From assembly GCA_902570505.1 (NCBI GenBank), contig CACFYR010000003.1, positions 1 through 47,479 on the forward strand: a stretch of DNA of 47,479 nt, given 5' to 3'. This DNA is from an uncultured Pelagibacteraceae bacterium (GTDB taxonomy: Bacteria > Pseudomonadota > Alphaproteobacteria > Pelagibacterales > Pelagibacteraceae). Shown here piece after piece: positions 8,599-18,882 of the stretch. Every line of letters starts with the position of its first letter. Positions within the stretch are counted from its first letter, which is position 1. The position numbers and the translations under genes were made by a program. The notes beneath the pieces were generated by a model, which searched no databases, was not told the origin of the DNA, and saw nothing but the letters and a program-made list of their open reading frames with translations.

Positions 8599-10986
8599 TT
8601 ACTTTTCAATACCAAAAGGTTTAAATGTTGTTAATAGACAAGGTAACAAAGTCAGCACTAGCAACATTGCAAACATCATAGCAATACCTGTAAATACACC
8701 AAAGTATATAGTTGGAATAAAATTTGAAAAAACTAAAATTGAAAAACCAAATACGATTGTAATTGAGGTATTAATGATAGCAACACCTACTGTTGAGTGA
8801 CAAATTTTTATTGTTTTATTATAATTTTTTATTTTGGCAAATTCCTCTCTAAACCTATAAATATAATGAATACTATTATCAACAGCTATTCCAATTGTTA
8901 TGGCTGCTATAGTAATAGTCATCATGTCCAGGGGTATATTAAATATTCCTATTACTCCTAATATAAAAAAGGCAGCTATAAAATTAGGAACCACCCCAAT
9001 AACGGAAAGTTTTGTATTTTTAAATAAAACAATGAACATCAAAAAAATTGCAATCATAACAAAACCTAGTGTCAGAATTTGAGATTTGAATAGACTTTGT
9101 AACAAATTGTTAAATATGATTAAAACACCCGCAAGTTTAAATTCTTCTTCTTTTAAATTTAATTTATTTTTTAAATCGTAATTGATCTTATTAATTAACT
9201 CATTTCTTCTGAGATTTTTGTTCGAGTCCTTCAATCGGAGACTTATACGGGCTTCCGAATTTTCAATAGATATATACGGCGTTACTATTTCATTTTTAAT
9301 ATTTTCTGGTAATTTAGTGTACAAAACACCCATTTCTAAGCTACCCAAAGGTTTATTGTTATTTAATCCTTCTGCAACTTTTAAAACGGATCTAAAAGAT
9401 AAAACTTTTCCCACATGCTCCAAATTTTCAAGATAATTGTGAACTTTTTCTATTTTTTCTATTTTGTTTGATGTGAACCAATATTTCTCATTATCAATTT
9501 CTTCTTCTCCCCAATCTTCTTCCTCTTCATTTGAAATTTTAGTTTTTTCATCTTTTGGAAATTTTAGAATTACCTCTAGAGGTGTTGTTCCTCCTAATTC
9601 TTTATCAATTAACTTCATTCCTTGATAAATTTCTGTATCTTTATCAAAATAATTAATAAAGCTATTTTCTACTTTAAGATTTGTAATACCCAATGCACTA
9701 ATTAATATTACAACTACGGTAAATAAATAAATTAATTTTTTATTACTTTGAGCAAATAAAGATAAAAAACTTGAAATTTTAGACTCATCATTATTTCTTT
9801 TAATACTAAAAATATTTTCCTCTGTTAAAATATTTATTAAACTTGGAAGCAGAGTAAAAGTTGTAATTATTGAGGCAATAAGCCCAATAGTCATCATCCA
9901 ACCAAAATCTATTACAGGTCTTATTCCACTAAATATTAGCGATAGAAAAGCACAGATAGTCGTCAACCCAGTATATAATATTGGCAGAAACATTTTACTT
10001 GTAGCCATTTCAGTTATTTTATTCTTTGGAGTATTTGGGGAATTTTTTTTTAATTGTAGAAACCTTGTACTAAGATGAATATTCATTGCCATAGTGAGAA
10101 TTAACATTAATGCTATAAAGTTTGATGAGATAACTGTTACTTTCCATCCAAGAATTCCCAACAAACCCAACATGACTGTTACTGAAAAAAGACAACTAGT
10201 TAATGGAACTATAACCCAAACTAATTTTCTAAATACATACCATAAAGTTATAATGATAAATAAGAATACTCCTATTCCAAAGATAAGAATATCATTTTTA
10301 ATAAATGTCATCATATCATCGGCAATCATAGGTATACCACCAAGATATATTTTAGCATCTTTTCTATAATCATTAATTACATTTCTTATTTCATTTATAT
10401 TTTCATGATTTTCTATTTTCTTTAATTCTTTGTACTCTTTTAAATTTTTTTCATCTGAAATTTCATTAATTTTTTTATCGTCTTTAATATAAACTACTAT
10501 TCCTGAGGTTTTTCCGTCCGCGCTGATTATAAAGTTTCTAAAAACTGGACTGTTCAATATTTCTAAAAAACCTTTTTTACGATCAATACCTTCGCTTTTA
10601 AGTGTGCTAAAATTCTTAAGTTTATCACTTAAGGTTTCATCCGTGCTATTTAATAATGGTACATCTAATATGGTAATTACACTGTGGACCCATTCCAAAC
10701 TTTGAAGTTTATATTTTAAACTTAACAAATTATTTATAGATTTATCAGACATCATGTCCTCATCAGGTGAATAGGTTAAGACAAGAAATTCTTTTGAATT
10801 GTACCTTTTATTTATTTCATTTAAATACTTAAGATCAGGATCACCATCAAGTAATAGTGTTTCTGATGATGCATCTAATTTGAAATCCTTAGAAAAATAA
10901 AGTGCAAATATAAAGATTATAGCCAAGATTCCTAAAATAGACTTTGGATTATTTGTAATATTTTTTTGATAGAAGTTAGCTAACAT
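8599..10986 (-). CDS. RND/MMPL family permease
   Basis: 795 aa, two repeats of an N-terminal TM, a large periplasmic loop and 5 TM segments; ITIAAITIGIAVDNSIHYIYRFREE. Confidence 0.88.
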   Translation of the reverse strand: MLANFYQKNITNNPKSILGILAIIFIFALYFSKDFKLDASSETLLLDGDPDLKYLNEINKRYNSKEFLVLTYSPDEDMMSDKSINNLLSLKYKLQSLEWVHSVITILDVPLLNSTDETLSDKLKNFSTLKSEGIDRKKGFLEILNSPVFRNFIISADGKTSGIVVYIKDDKKINEISDEKNLKEYKELKKIENHENINEIRNVINDYRKDAKIYLGGIPMIADDMMTFIKNDILIFGIGVFLFIIITLWYVFRKLVWVIVPLTSCLFSVTVMLGLLGILGWKVTVISSNFIALMLILTMAMNIHLSTRFLQLKKNSPNTPKNKITEMATSKMFLPILYTGLTTICAFLSLIFSGIRPVIDFGWMMTIGLIASIITTFTLLPSLINILTEENIFSIKRNNDESKISSFLSLFAQSNKKLIYLFTVVVILISALGITNLKVENSFINYFDKDTEIYQGMKLIDKELGGTTPLEVILKFPKDEKTKISNEEEEDWGEEEIDNEKYWFTSNKIEKIEKVHNYLENLEHVGKVLSFRSVLKVAEGLNNNKPLGSLEMGVLYTKLPENIKNEIVTPYISIENSEARISLRLKDSNKNLRRNELINKINYDLKNKLNLKEEEFKLAGVLIIFNNLLQSLFKSQILTLGFVMIAIFLMFIVLFKNTKLSVIGVVPNFIAAFFILGVIGIFNIPLDMMTITIAAITIGIAVDNSIHYIYRFREEFAKIKNYNKTIKICHSTVGVAIINTSITIVFGFSILVFSNFIPTIYFGVFTGIAMMFAMLLVLTLLPCLLTTFKPFGIEK

Positions 10987-11009
10987 CTAGTTAACTTATA
11001 TATTTAAAT

Positions 11010-12425
11010 TTAATTATTTTGAATATCTTTAAATTTTGTGAACATAGCCTCAAATTCAAGAAATACGTTACCTGTTGGTCCATGTCTTTGTTTCCCAACT
11101 ATAATTTCAGCCATATTTGACACCTCACCCATTTTTGCTTGCCATTCTGCATACTCCACTGTTGCAGGTCTTGGCTCTTTTCTCTCTAAATAATATGCTT
11201 CTCTATACACAAACATCACAACATCTGCATCTTGTTCAATTGAACCCGATTCTCTCAAATCAGCAAGTTGGGGCTTATTGTTATCCCTCTGTTCAACGGC
11301 TCTTGATAACTGAGATAAAGCCAATACTGGAACAGAAAGTTCTTTTGCTAATGCCTTAAGACCTTGAGTAATTTCTGATATTTCTTGTACTCTTCCATCT
11401 CTTCTTGAGTTTACCGCTGTCATTAACTGAATATAGTCAACTACTACCAATTCAAGACCATGTATCCTCTTAATCCTTCTAGCTCGATTACTTAATGCAG
11501 CAATGCTTATTGCTGGAGTTTCATCAATAAACATAGGAAGATCTGCGATATTTTTTGAAGTTTCCAAAAACTTGTCAAATTGCTCTTCAGAAATTTTACC
11601 CCTTCTGATATCGTTTGATTTTATTCTTGATTGCTCCGCTAAAATTCTTGTAGATAATTGTTCAGAAGACATCTCTAACGAAAAGAAAGCAATGGATGAT
11701 TTTTTTCCTGTTTCTTGAATTTTTTTTGCTGCATTAAATGCAATGTTAGTTGCCAACGCAGTTTTACCCATCGAAGGACGTCCTGCTATAATTACTAAAT
11801 CAGATTTATGTAATCCACCTAAACGATCGTCTAGGTCTCTCAAACCGGTTGGAACTCCAACGATACCTTCTTCATTTTTGTAGGCACTTGAAGCCATATC
11901 AATAGTCATTTTAAGAGCATCATCAAATTTTATTAATGACGATGCAAAAGCACCTTTTTCGGCTAGATCAAAAAGGGATTTTTCAGATTGCTCAATAATT
12001 TTTTGCCCGTTATTATCAATTTCATTTCTTTTAGCTAAATCTATTGTATTCTCTGATATTTTTATTAATTCTCTTTTTACAAACAAATCATAAATTAACT
12101 TTGAATATTCAATTGCTTGACGATTTGATGTTGAGAACCTTGTAATCTTAACAAGATATTCTGGTATATTTAATTTGTCTTTTTCATTTTCAAAATAATT
12201 TTTTAATGTAATTGGATTTGCTAGCATTCCAGAAAAAATAAGTTTTTCTATAGCATTAAATATTTTTTGGTGCATTGGATCATAGAAATTTTTTGAGACT
12301 AAATAAGTATTTACGTCATCAAATATTTCATTGGATATTAAGATTGAACCTATTACTGACTGTTCTGCTTCAATATTGTTAGGTAATTCATTAATTTGAT
12401 CTCGAACTATATCAACTTTAACCAT
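11010..12425 (-). CDS. dnaB: Replicative DNA helicase DnaB
   Basis: Walker A AGRPSMGKTALATNIA; DnaB N-terminal NNIEAEQSVIGSIL; VVDYIQLM; ADLRESGSIEQDADVVMFVYRE. Confidence 0.98.
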   Translation of the reverse strand: MVKVDIVRDQINELPNNIEAEQSVIGSILISNEIFDDVNTYLVSKNFYDPMHQKIFNAIEKLIFSGMLANPITLKNYFENEKDKLNIPEYLVKITRFSTSNRQAIEYSKLIYDLFVKRELIKISENTIDLAKRNEIDNNGQKIIEQSEKSLFDLAEKGAFASSLIKFDDALKMTIDMASSAYKNEEGIVGVPTGLRDLDDRLGGLHKSDLVIIAGRPSMGKTALATNIAFNAAKKIQETGKKSSIAFFSLEMSSEQLSTRILAEQSRIKSNDIRRGKISEEQFDKFLETSKNIADLPMFIDETPAISIAALSNRARRIKRIHGLELVVVDYIQLMTAVNSRRDGRVQEISEITQGLKALAKELSVPVLALSQLSRAVEQRDNNKPQLADLRESGSIEQDADVVMFVYREAYYLERKEPRPATVEYAEWQAKMGEVSNMAEIIVGKQRHGPTGNVFLEFEAMFTKFKDIQNN

Positions 12426-12446
12426 AGTTTATTAAACAACTAATTT

Positions 12447-12466
12447 AATGATTGATCAATGATTGA
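12447..12466. repeat. Direct repeat AATGATTGA x2 (11-bp period) around palindrome ATTGATCAAT, in the rplI-dnaB gap
   Basis: Read directly: AATGATTGA TC AATGATTGA at 12447-12455 and 12458-12466. Confidence 0.85.
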
Positions 12467-12492
12467 AATTACTTGGGGAAAAGATTGTATAA

Positions 12493-12951
12493 TTAATTAT
12501 TTTTTTCGTCAGAAATTACGTTAATATATATATTGGTTTGTACTTCTGAATGTAAATTGATAAGTATTTTAAATTTTCCTATTGATCTAATTTCCTTTAC
12601 AGGTTGAATTAATGAAGAATTTATATCTATATTTGCTAGTTCCTTAATCAATTTAGATATTTCTGTTGGTTTCACCGAACCATATAATTCTTTATTTTCT
12701 GTACAAAGCTTTCTTACATCAAAAGTTTTTTTGTCTAGTTTATCAGCAATATCTTTAGCGCTTTTCTTCTTTTCAATATCTTTTTTATTTAAATCTTTTT
12801 TAATTTTTTCTACATTTTCGATATTTTTTTTGGATGCAAAAAGTGCTTTTTTTTGTGCAATTAGATAATTTCTCGCGAAACCTCTCTTTACATCTACTAT
12901 ATCTCCAATTGATCCAAAGTTTCTTAAATTTTCTAAAAGTATTACTCTCAT
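12493..12951 (-). CDS. rplI: 50S ribosomal protein L9
   Basis: MRVILLENLRNFGSIGDIVDVKRGFARNYLI is the L9 N-terminal signature. Confidence 0.97.
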   Translation of the reverse strand: MRVILLENLRNFGSIGDIVDVKRGFARNYLIAQKKALFASKKNIENVEKIKKDLNKKDIEKKKSAKDIADKLDKKTFDVRKLCTENKELYGSVKPTEISKLIKELANIDINSSLIQPVKEIRSIGKFKILINLHSEVQTNIYINVISDEKNN

Positions 12952-12952
12952 T

Positions 12953-13222
12953 TTATATTAAAGCTAAATTCCTTGCTCTTTTAACAGATAAAGACAACTC
13001 TCGCTGTTTTTTTTGGGACACGGATGTTATTCTAGAAGGTAAAATTTTACCATTTTCAGATACATACTTTTTTAAAAGTTTAATATTTTTATAATCTACC
13101 TTAGGCGCACCCTTAATTGATAGTGGACATTTTTTTTTAAATTTAAATTTATTAGGTTGAAAAATACTAAGTTTAGAAAAATTACTTTGACCAGTTTTTT
13201 TTTTATTTTTTTTAAAAGCCAT
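12953..13222 (-). CDS. rpsR: 30S ribosomal protein S18
   Basis: [47 protein letters not shown]. Confidence 0.97.
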   Translation of the reverse strand: MAFKKNKKKTGQSNFSKLSIFQPNKFKFKKKCPLSIKGAPKVDYKNIKLLKKYVSENGKILPSRITSVSQKKQRELSLSVKRARNLALI

Positions 13223-13223
13223 T

Positions 13224-13553
13224 TTATTTACCCTCTTCTGAGTTAAAATAATTTGTTTCTAAATCAAATTTTTTTACTTTAACTGTCATATATCTTAGTA
13301 AGTTTTTATCAAGCTTTTCATTTTTTTCTAATTCACTAATCATTTTACCATTTCCCTCAATTTTAAAATGAATAAAATTACCTTTTCTATTTTTTTTTAT
13401 TAAATAAGTTAAATTTATTAAACCCCATTCCTCTGTTTTTACTAATTTACCCTCAAACTTCTCTACTAACTTTGTATATTTATCTTTTAAAGATTTAATT
13501 TGATTAGCTGAAGTATCTTGTCTAGCTATAATTGTATGTTCGTAAAAACTCAT
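13224..13553 (-). CDS. rpsF: 30S ribosomal protein S6
   Basis: [13 protein letters not shown] start; rpsF-rpsR-rplI gene order. Confidence 0.95.
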   Translation of the reverse strand: MSFYEHTIIARQDTSANQIKSLKDKYTKLVEKFEGKLVKTEEWGLINLTYLIKKNRKGNFIHFKIEGNGKMISELEKNEKLDKNLLRYMTVKVKKFDLETNYFNSEEGK

Positions 13554-13629
13554 ATTTAATATTTAAAAAAATCAGGATATACTATTTAAATAATTATATT
13601 ACAACACTTAATTATTTTATGGTTTATAA

Positions 13630-14556
13630 ATGTTTTCAGTAGTATTTCCGGGCCAAGGATCTCAGACTGTAGGAATGTCACACGATTTTTACTCAAAATA
13701 CGACCTTTTTAAGAAAATTTTCAGAGAGGCTGATGAAATATTAGATTTCAAAATAAGCAAATTAATACTTGAGGGGCCCAAAGAAGATTTAGATAAAACA
13801 GAGAATACTCAACCTGCAATATTTTTAGTTAGTTACTGCATTTTTAATTTATTAAAAGAGATAAATGAAGAAATATTAACAAAAGCTAAATATTTTGCCG
13901 GGCATTCTTTAGGTGAGTATACTGCCTTAACTTGCTCTGGTTCGTTAAATTTTTCAGACACACTAAAAATTTTAAAAAAAAGGGGTAAGGCAATGCAATC
14001 TGCTGTTCCAAATGGAGTTGGTGGAATGTTAGCAGTTTTAAATTCAAATTTTGAAACTATAAATAATATTTTAGCGGATAACAAAAGTGATTTTGAATGC
14101 TATATTGCAAACGATAATTCAAATAGCCAAATTGTTGTTAGTGGTTTTTTAAATAATATAGATAAATTTTCTAATTATCTTACTAAATTAAAAATTAGAA
14201 ATTTAAAAATCCCAGTTAGTTCTCCATTTCATTGTAAATTAATGAACAAAGCAACAAAATCAATGGAGAAAGAAATTAAAAAATTGAATTTTAATGATCC
14301 CAAAATTCCAATTGTATCTAATGTGACTGCAAACATAACTAAGGATAATTTAGAGTATGCAGAATTAATGATTAAACAAATCGAGCATAGGGTAAGATGG
14401 AGGGAAAGCATTCAATTTATGGCTAAAAATAATGTAAAGAAATTTGTTGAAATAGGACCTGGGAAAGTACTATCAAATTTGATAAAAAGAATTGACACTA
14501 ATTTTGAGATTGTAAATATAAGTTCTATAGATCATTTAGAAGGATTTAAAATATGA
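13630..14556 (+). CDS. fabD: Malonyl CoA-acyl carrier protein transacylase
   Basis: VVFPGQGSQTVGM; AGHSLGEYTAL (nucleophile Ser elbow); VSSPFHCKLM. Confidence 0.97.
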   Translation: MFSVVFPGQGSQTVGMSHDFYSKYDLFKKIFREADEILDFKISKLILEGPKEDLDKTENTQPAIFLVSYCIFNLLKEINEEILTKAKYFAGHSLGEYTALTCSGSLNFSDTLKILKKRGKAMQSAVPNGVGGMLAVLNSNFETINNILADNKSDFECYIANDNSNSQIVVSGFLNNIDKFSNYLTKLKIRNLKIPVSSPFHCKLMNKATKSMEKEIKKLNFNDPKIPIVSNVTANITKDNLEYAELMIKQIEHRVRWRESIQFMAKNNVKKFVEIGPGKVLSNLIKRIDTNFEIVNISSIDHLEGFKI

Positions 14557-15287
14557 TAAACTTTAAAAATAAAAAGATACTTATTACAGGAGCTACAGGC
14601 GGCATAGGAGAATACTTAGTAAAAAAATTTATTTCACTAGATGGAGAAGTGCTTGTCACTGGAACGAATGATAAAAAATTAGAAAATTTAAAAAATGAAA
14701 TTCCAAATATAAAAGTAATTAAATTCGACTTGTCTAACCATTCAGAGATTGAAAATTTTGTAAACGATGCAATTTCTAAATTAAATGGAATTGATGTTCT
14801 CGTAAATAATGCAGGAATAACTGTCGATAATTTGTCACTAAGAATGAAAAATGAAGAATGGCAGAAGGTAATTGATATAAATTTAACTTCTACATTTTAT
14901 TTATGCAAAAATGTAATTAAAAAAATGTTAAAAAATAAATCAGGTAAAATAGTAAACATAACATCAATTGTTGGACATACAGGAAATATCGGTCAATCAA
15001 ATTACGCTGCTTCCAAAGCAGGCATTATTGCAATGTCAAAAAGTTTAGCCATCGAATATGCAAAAAAAAATATATTTATAAATTGCGTATCCCCAGGTTT
15101 TATAAAAACTAACATGACAGATAAAATATCTGAGGAATATAAAAATCTACTCATTTCTAAGATACCGATGAGCAGATTAGGTTCAGGAGAAGATGTGTCT
15201 AATACTGTAGCTTTTTTATCATCAGATATGGCGTCATACGTGACGGGGGAAACAATACATGTTAATGGAGGCATGTATATGGCTTGA
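14553..15287 (+). CDS. fabG: 3-oxoacyl-[ACP] reductase
   Basis: SDR TGATGGIG; NNAGIT; YAASKAG; C-terminal VTGETIHVNGGMYM. ATGA overlap with fabD. Confidence 0.97.
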   Translation: MINFKNKKILITGATGGIGEYLVKKFISLDGEVLVTGTNDKKLENLKNEIPNIKVIKFDLSNHSEIENFVNDAISKLNGIDVLVNNAGITVDNLSLRMKNEEWQKVIDINLTSTFYLCKNVIKKMLKNKSGKIVNITSIVGHTGNIGQSNYAASKAGIIAMSKSLAIEYAKKNIFINCVSPGFIKTNMTDKISEEYKNLLISKIPMSRLGSGEDVSNTVAFLSSDMASYVTGETIHVNGGMYMA

Positions 15288-15323
15288 CAAAGCTGATTAA
15301 TAATTTAATAACGAGAAAATATT

Positions 15324-15563
15324 ATGTCTACAGACGTTTCAAATAAAGTAAAAAAAATAGTAGCTGACCATCTCGGCATCGAAGAAGCCAAAGTAACAGA
15401 AGAGTCCAGCTTTATCGATGATCTGGGAGCAGATAGTCTTGATACAGTTGAATTAGTAATGGCATTTGAGGAAGAATTTGGATCTGAAATTTCTGACAGT
15501 GAAGCTGAAAAAATATTAACTGTTGGGGATGCAATCAAATTTATTGAGAACAAAGCTAACTAA
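15324..15563 (+). CDS. acpP: Acyl carrier protein
   Basis: 79 aa, [23 protein letters not shown] phosphopantetheine site. Confidence 0.98.
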   Translation: MSTDVSNKVKKIVADHLGIEEAKVTEESSFIDDLGADSLDTVELVMAFEEEFGSEISDSEAEKILTVGDAIKFIENKAN

Positions 15564-15585
15564 AGAATTGTTAATGTGCTAGAAA

Positions 15586-16206
15586 ATGGAAGGTGCATTA
15601 ATAATACTATCTTCTCCATCAGGAGCTGGAAAAACAACTTTAGTTAAAAAATTATCAAACCTCTATAACTTTGAAATTTCAATTTCCTACACTACAAGAA
15701 TTCCGAGAATAAACGAAATCAACGGACAAGATTATTTCTTTGTAAATGAAGAAGATTTTAAAAAATTAGTAAACAATGAAGAATTACTTGAATATGCAAA
15801 AGTATTTAACAATTTCTATGGATCTTCAAAAAAAAAAGTATTCAAGCTTCTTGAAAATGGAAAAAATGTTTTATTTGATATAGATTGGCAGGGCACAAAT
15901 CAAATTAAAAAACATAATTTAAAATTTAAATTAATTACATTTTTTATTCTTCCCCCTTCAAAAAAAACTTTATTAAATAGATTGGCAGAAAGAGAAAATA
16001 ATAAAGAGGAAATTATTAATGAGAGAATGAAAAAATTTGAAGATGATGTAAAACATTGGGAAGATTATGATTATGTTGTAATTAACGACAATTTAGAAAT
16101 ATGTATTCAAGAGATCAAAGATTTAATTGACTCAGAATTAAAGAAACAAAAAAAATCCTTTGATAAATCAAAAATTAATGAACATGTAAAATTACTTATA
16201 AATTGA
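15586..16206 (+). CDS. gmk: Guanylate kinase
   Basis: LIILSSPSGAGKTTLVKKL; ISYTTRIPRINEINGQDYFFV; LFDIDWQG. Confidence 0.97.
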   Translation: MEGALIILSSPSGAGKTTLVKKLSNLYNFEISISYTTRIPRINEINGQDYFFVNEEDFKKLVNNEELLEYAKVFNNFYGSSKKKVFKLLENGKNVLFDIDWQGTNQIKKHNLKFKLITFFILPPSKKTLLNRLAERENNKEEIINERMKKFEDDVKHWEDYDYVVINDNLEICIQEIKDLIDSELKKQKKSFDKSKINEHVKLLIN

Positions 16207-16983
16207 TTTTTCATATTCTTTACAAATTTTGTAATATGTCAACGGGTTGAGATTTTGAGGTCGATCATTTGGGTTTAATTTTAGTTTTAATATAATATCA
16301 CTAAAATTTTTAAATATTTGTTTTAGTGGCTTCTTAATCATTTTTCTTCTTAGACTAAAAAAAGTTCTTGTTATAAACTCAAGATTTTTTAATTCATTAA
16401 TATTGAAAACTTTTTTTTTAGGTATAAATAAAAGCAATGTACTAGAAACTTTTGGTTTTGGATAAAAGCAATTAGGACTTACATCTTTAACTCTATAAAT
16501 ATCCATTGCAAACTGAGAGATGATTGATAATCGACCGTAATTTCTTGTATCAAAATCGGCTGTAATTCTATCAGCAACTTCTTTTTGGAACATTAACAGT
16601 AGTTTTTTATATTTGAAATTTGTGTACAACTTTATAAGTTTAATTAAAATCTCTGTTGAAACATTATATGGAAGATTGCCCAATATAATATTATCAGTTA
16701 ATTTTATATCTTTTTCCTCCATTAGTAAAAAATCTTTATTAATTAATTTAATTTTATTTTTAAAATTCAATTTTAATATATTTGATAAATTTTTGTCTTT
16801 TTCAATCACCGTTACTGAACAAGGCATTTTAAACAAAATTTCTTTTGTGAGATTACCAGTTCCCGGACCTATCTCTATGACGTTATCGTTTTTGTTTATA
16901 TTAGCTTTATCAACAATTAGTTTTAAAATATTTTCATCTTTAAGAAAATTCTGACCTAGGCTTTTTTTAGGCTTAACTTGCAT
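16192..16983 (-). CDS. rsmA: 16S rRNA (adenine1518/1519-N6)-dimethyltransferase
   Basis: KKSLGQNFLKDENIL; VIEIGPGTGNLTKEI; ILGNLPYNVSTEIL. Confidence 0.97.
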   Translation of the reverse strand: MQVKPKKSLGQNFLKDENILKLIVDKANINKNDNVIEIGPGTGNLTKEILFKMPCSVTVIEKDKNLSNILKLNFKNKIKLINKDFLLMEEKDIKLTDNIILGNLPYNVSTEILIKLIKLYTNFKYKKLLLMFQKEVADRITADFDTRNYGRLSIISQFAMDIYRVKDVSPNCFYPKPKVSSTLLLFIPKKKVFNINELKNLEFITRTFFSLRRKMIKKPLKQIFKNFSDIILKLKLNPNDRPQNLNPLTYYKICKEYEKSIYK

Positions 16984-17956
16984 TTAATCTTTTGAAAAAA
17001 TCTATAGATTTAATTAAGGATAGTGGATTTGAAACATTCTTTGAAACCATGTTTTCGTTTGGACCATGATCTGGAGAAATTCTGATAAAAGGCAATCCAA
17101 CTGTAATATTTATAGCATTAAAGTTAAAAAGAGTTTTTGCCGGAATTAATACCTGATCGTGATACATTCCAATTACAAGGTTATATTTTTTGTAGTTTTC
17201 TTTTAAAAAAAATGTGTCCGCAGAAAACAACCCTGAAATATTTATTTTTTTTAACTTTAAATACTTTAAAGCTGGTCTGATTATTTTATCTTCCTCACTA
17301 ATCAAACTATTGCTTTCACAATGTGGGTTAAGTCCCAAAATCGCTATTTTAGGTTTTATTTTTAATCTATTAATATAAAAATCATTAAGTCGAATAACAC
17401 TTGAGCAGATTTTTTTTTTAGTCAAATTATTTGCAACTTTATTGATAGGAAGATGAGTAGTAATAGGACATACTGATAGTTCCTTGTTAAATATAAGCAT
17501 TGAGGTTTCTTTTGTATTAGTTAAAGAAGTTAAATATTCTGTGATACCTAAATAACGTTTCTTTAGAAATTTTTTTTTTGATATTGGACCATTAATTAAA
17601 CCACAAGCTTTGTTTTTTTGTAATAATTTAAGTGAAACTCTAAATGTATTTTTAATATAATTATTTGAATAGCTAGATTTTTTCTCAAAAATTTTTTTAA
17701 ATTTATGATTTACATTTATTATATTAATTTTTTTGTTGTTTTTGACTTTATTAATACTTCTTTCATTAATTAAATTTATTTCAAAATTATAATTAAAATA
17801 TTTCATTTGCTTTTCAAATAGTTTGTAAGATCCAACAAGAATAATTGGTATTTTAATCTTGTTTTTTAAAATATATTTTTTGTATGTTTTAAGAAATAAT
17901 TCAATAAAAACACTATACGGTTCACCTAGTAATATTAATATGGGTTTATAATTCAT
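16973..17956 (-). CDS. pdxA: 4-hydroxythreonine-4-phosphate dehydrogenase
   Basis: GLINGPISKK; ILGLNPHCESN; GMYHDQVLIPAK; RISPDHGPNENM. Confidence 0.94.
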   Translation of the reverse strand: MNYKPILILLGEPYSVFIELFLKTYKKYILKNKIKIPIILVGSYKLFEKQMKYFNYNFEINLINERSINKVKNNKKINIINVNHKFKKIFEKKSSYSNNYIKNTFRVSLKLLQKNKACGLINGPISKKKFLKKRYLGITEYLTSLTNTKETSMLIFNKELSVCPITTHLPINKVANNLTKKKICSSVIRLNDFYINRLKIKPKIAILGLNPHCESNSLISEEDKIIRPALKYLKLKKINISGLFSADTFFLKENYKKYNLVIGMYHDQVLIPAKTLFNFNAINITVGLPFIRISPDHGPNENMVSKNVSNPLSLIKSIDFFKRLNAS

Positions 17957-18878
17957 CTATTACTATATTTTTTTTAACTTTATTAAAAAATATTGTTGAA
18001 AAATTATTCAATTGTCTATCTGTTTCTTTTCTTACTAATTTTTCAAACTCTTCTGTTTCGTCAATTTTTTCATTTATAGTTCGTTTATCTTCGACTTTAA
18101 TTATCAAATAACCATTTCCAACTTGTATCGGTTCACTAATTTCATTATTTCCTAAAGTTTTGATTTTACCATAAATTGAACTTGAAAGTTGAGTTTTCTT
18201 TAACCATCCAATAGAACCACCATATTTTGAGGTATTAGATGAGCTATATATATTTGCCGCGTTCTCAAATCCTCTTTCGTTAATAGTTTCTATAATTTTT
18301 AAATACTTATTTTCTGCTGTTTCGTTATTATCTAAAGTGAATAGTATCTCTTTTAATTTAAACTCCTGTATAGTCTCTGTTTGCGAAATATCTTTTTTAA
18401 TCTTATCTTTTAATTTTTTTTTATCTAAAACTACATTTGAATTATATTTTTCATAAATAAGTTTGTTCCAAAGAAGCTCTATTTTAACTTTTAAAAAAAC
18501 ATCTTCTAAATTTATGTCAAATGCATTAAAATAATCATTTAATTGATTTTCATTTGCTAATTTCAAACTATTATATAAATTTTCATAAATTATTCTCTCA
18601 AGCTCATCATCTTTCTGTTTAAGATTAAAATATTTACTTAATTCAATATATTTAATCTTTTCTTGTATAATTGAATTTAAAGCTATTTCGTTTATTTTTT
18701 TTTTAGATAAGGTTTCTAAATTTCTGTTTAATGATTGCAAATATCTTATTTCATTATTTATATCAATGTTTGTAATGATTTGGTTGTCTATTTTATATTC
18801 AATTTTAATTTCATTTGCAGAAACGTTTAAACTTAATACAAAAATGTATATAAAAAAAATAGTTAGAGCATTTTTCAT
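17946..18878 (-). CDS. surA: SurA-like periplasmic peptidyl-prolyl isomerase
   Basis: Signal peptide, SurA_N-like region and one parvulin domain (FKLKEILFTL...YGGSIGWLKKTQLS...VGNGYLIIKVEDKR); located between lptD and pdxA. Confidence 0.88.
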   Translation of the reverse strand: MKNALTIFFIYIFVLSLNVSANEIKIEYKIDNQIITNIDINNEIRYLQSLNRNLETLSKKKINEIALNSIIQEKIKYIELSKYFNLKQKDDELERIIYENLYNSLKLANENQLNDYFNAFDINLEDVFLKVKIELLWNKLIYEKYNSNVVLDKKKLKDKIKKDISQTETIQEFKLKEILFTLDNNETAENKYLKIIETINERGFENAANIYSSSNTSKYGGSIGWLKKTQLSSSIYGKIKTLGNNEISEPIQVGNGYLIIKVEDKRTINEKIDETEEFEKLVRKETDRQLNNFSTIFFNKVKKNIVIDEL

Positions 18879-18882
18879 AATA

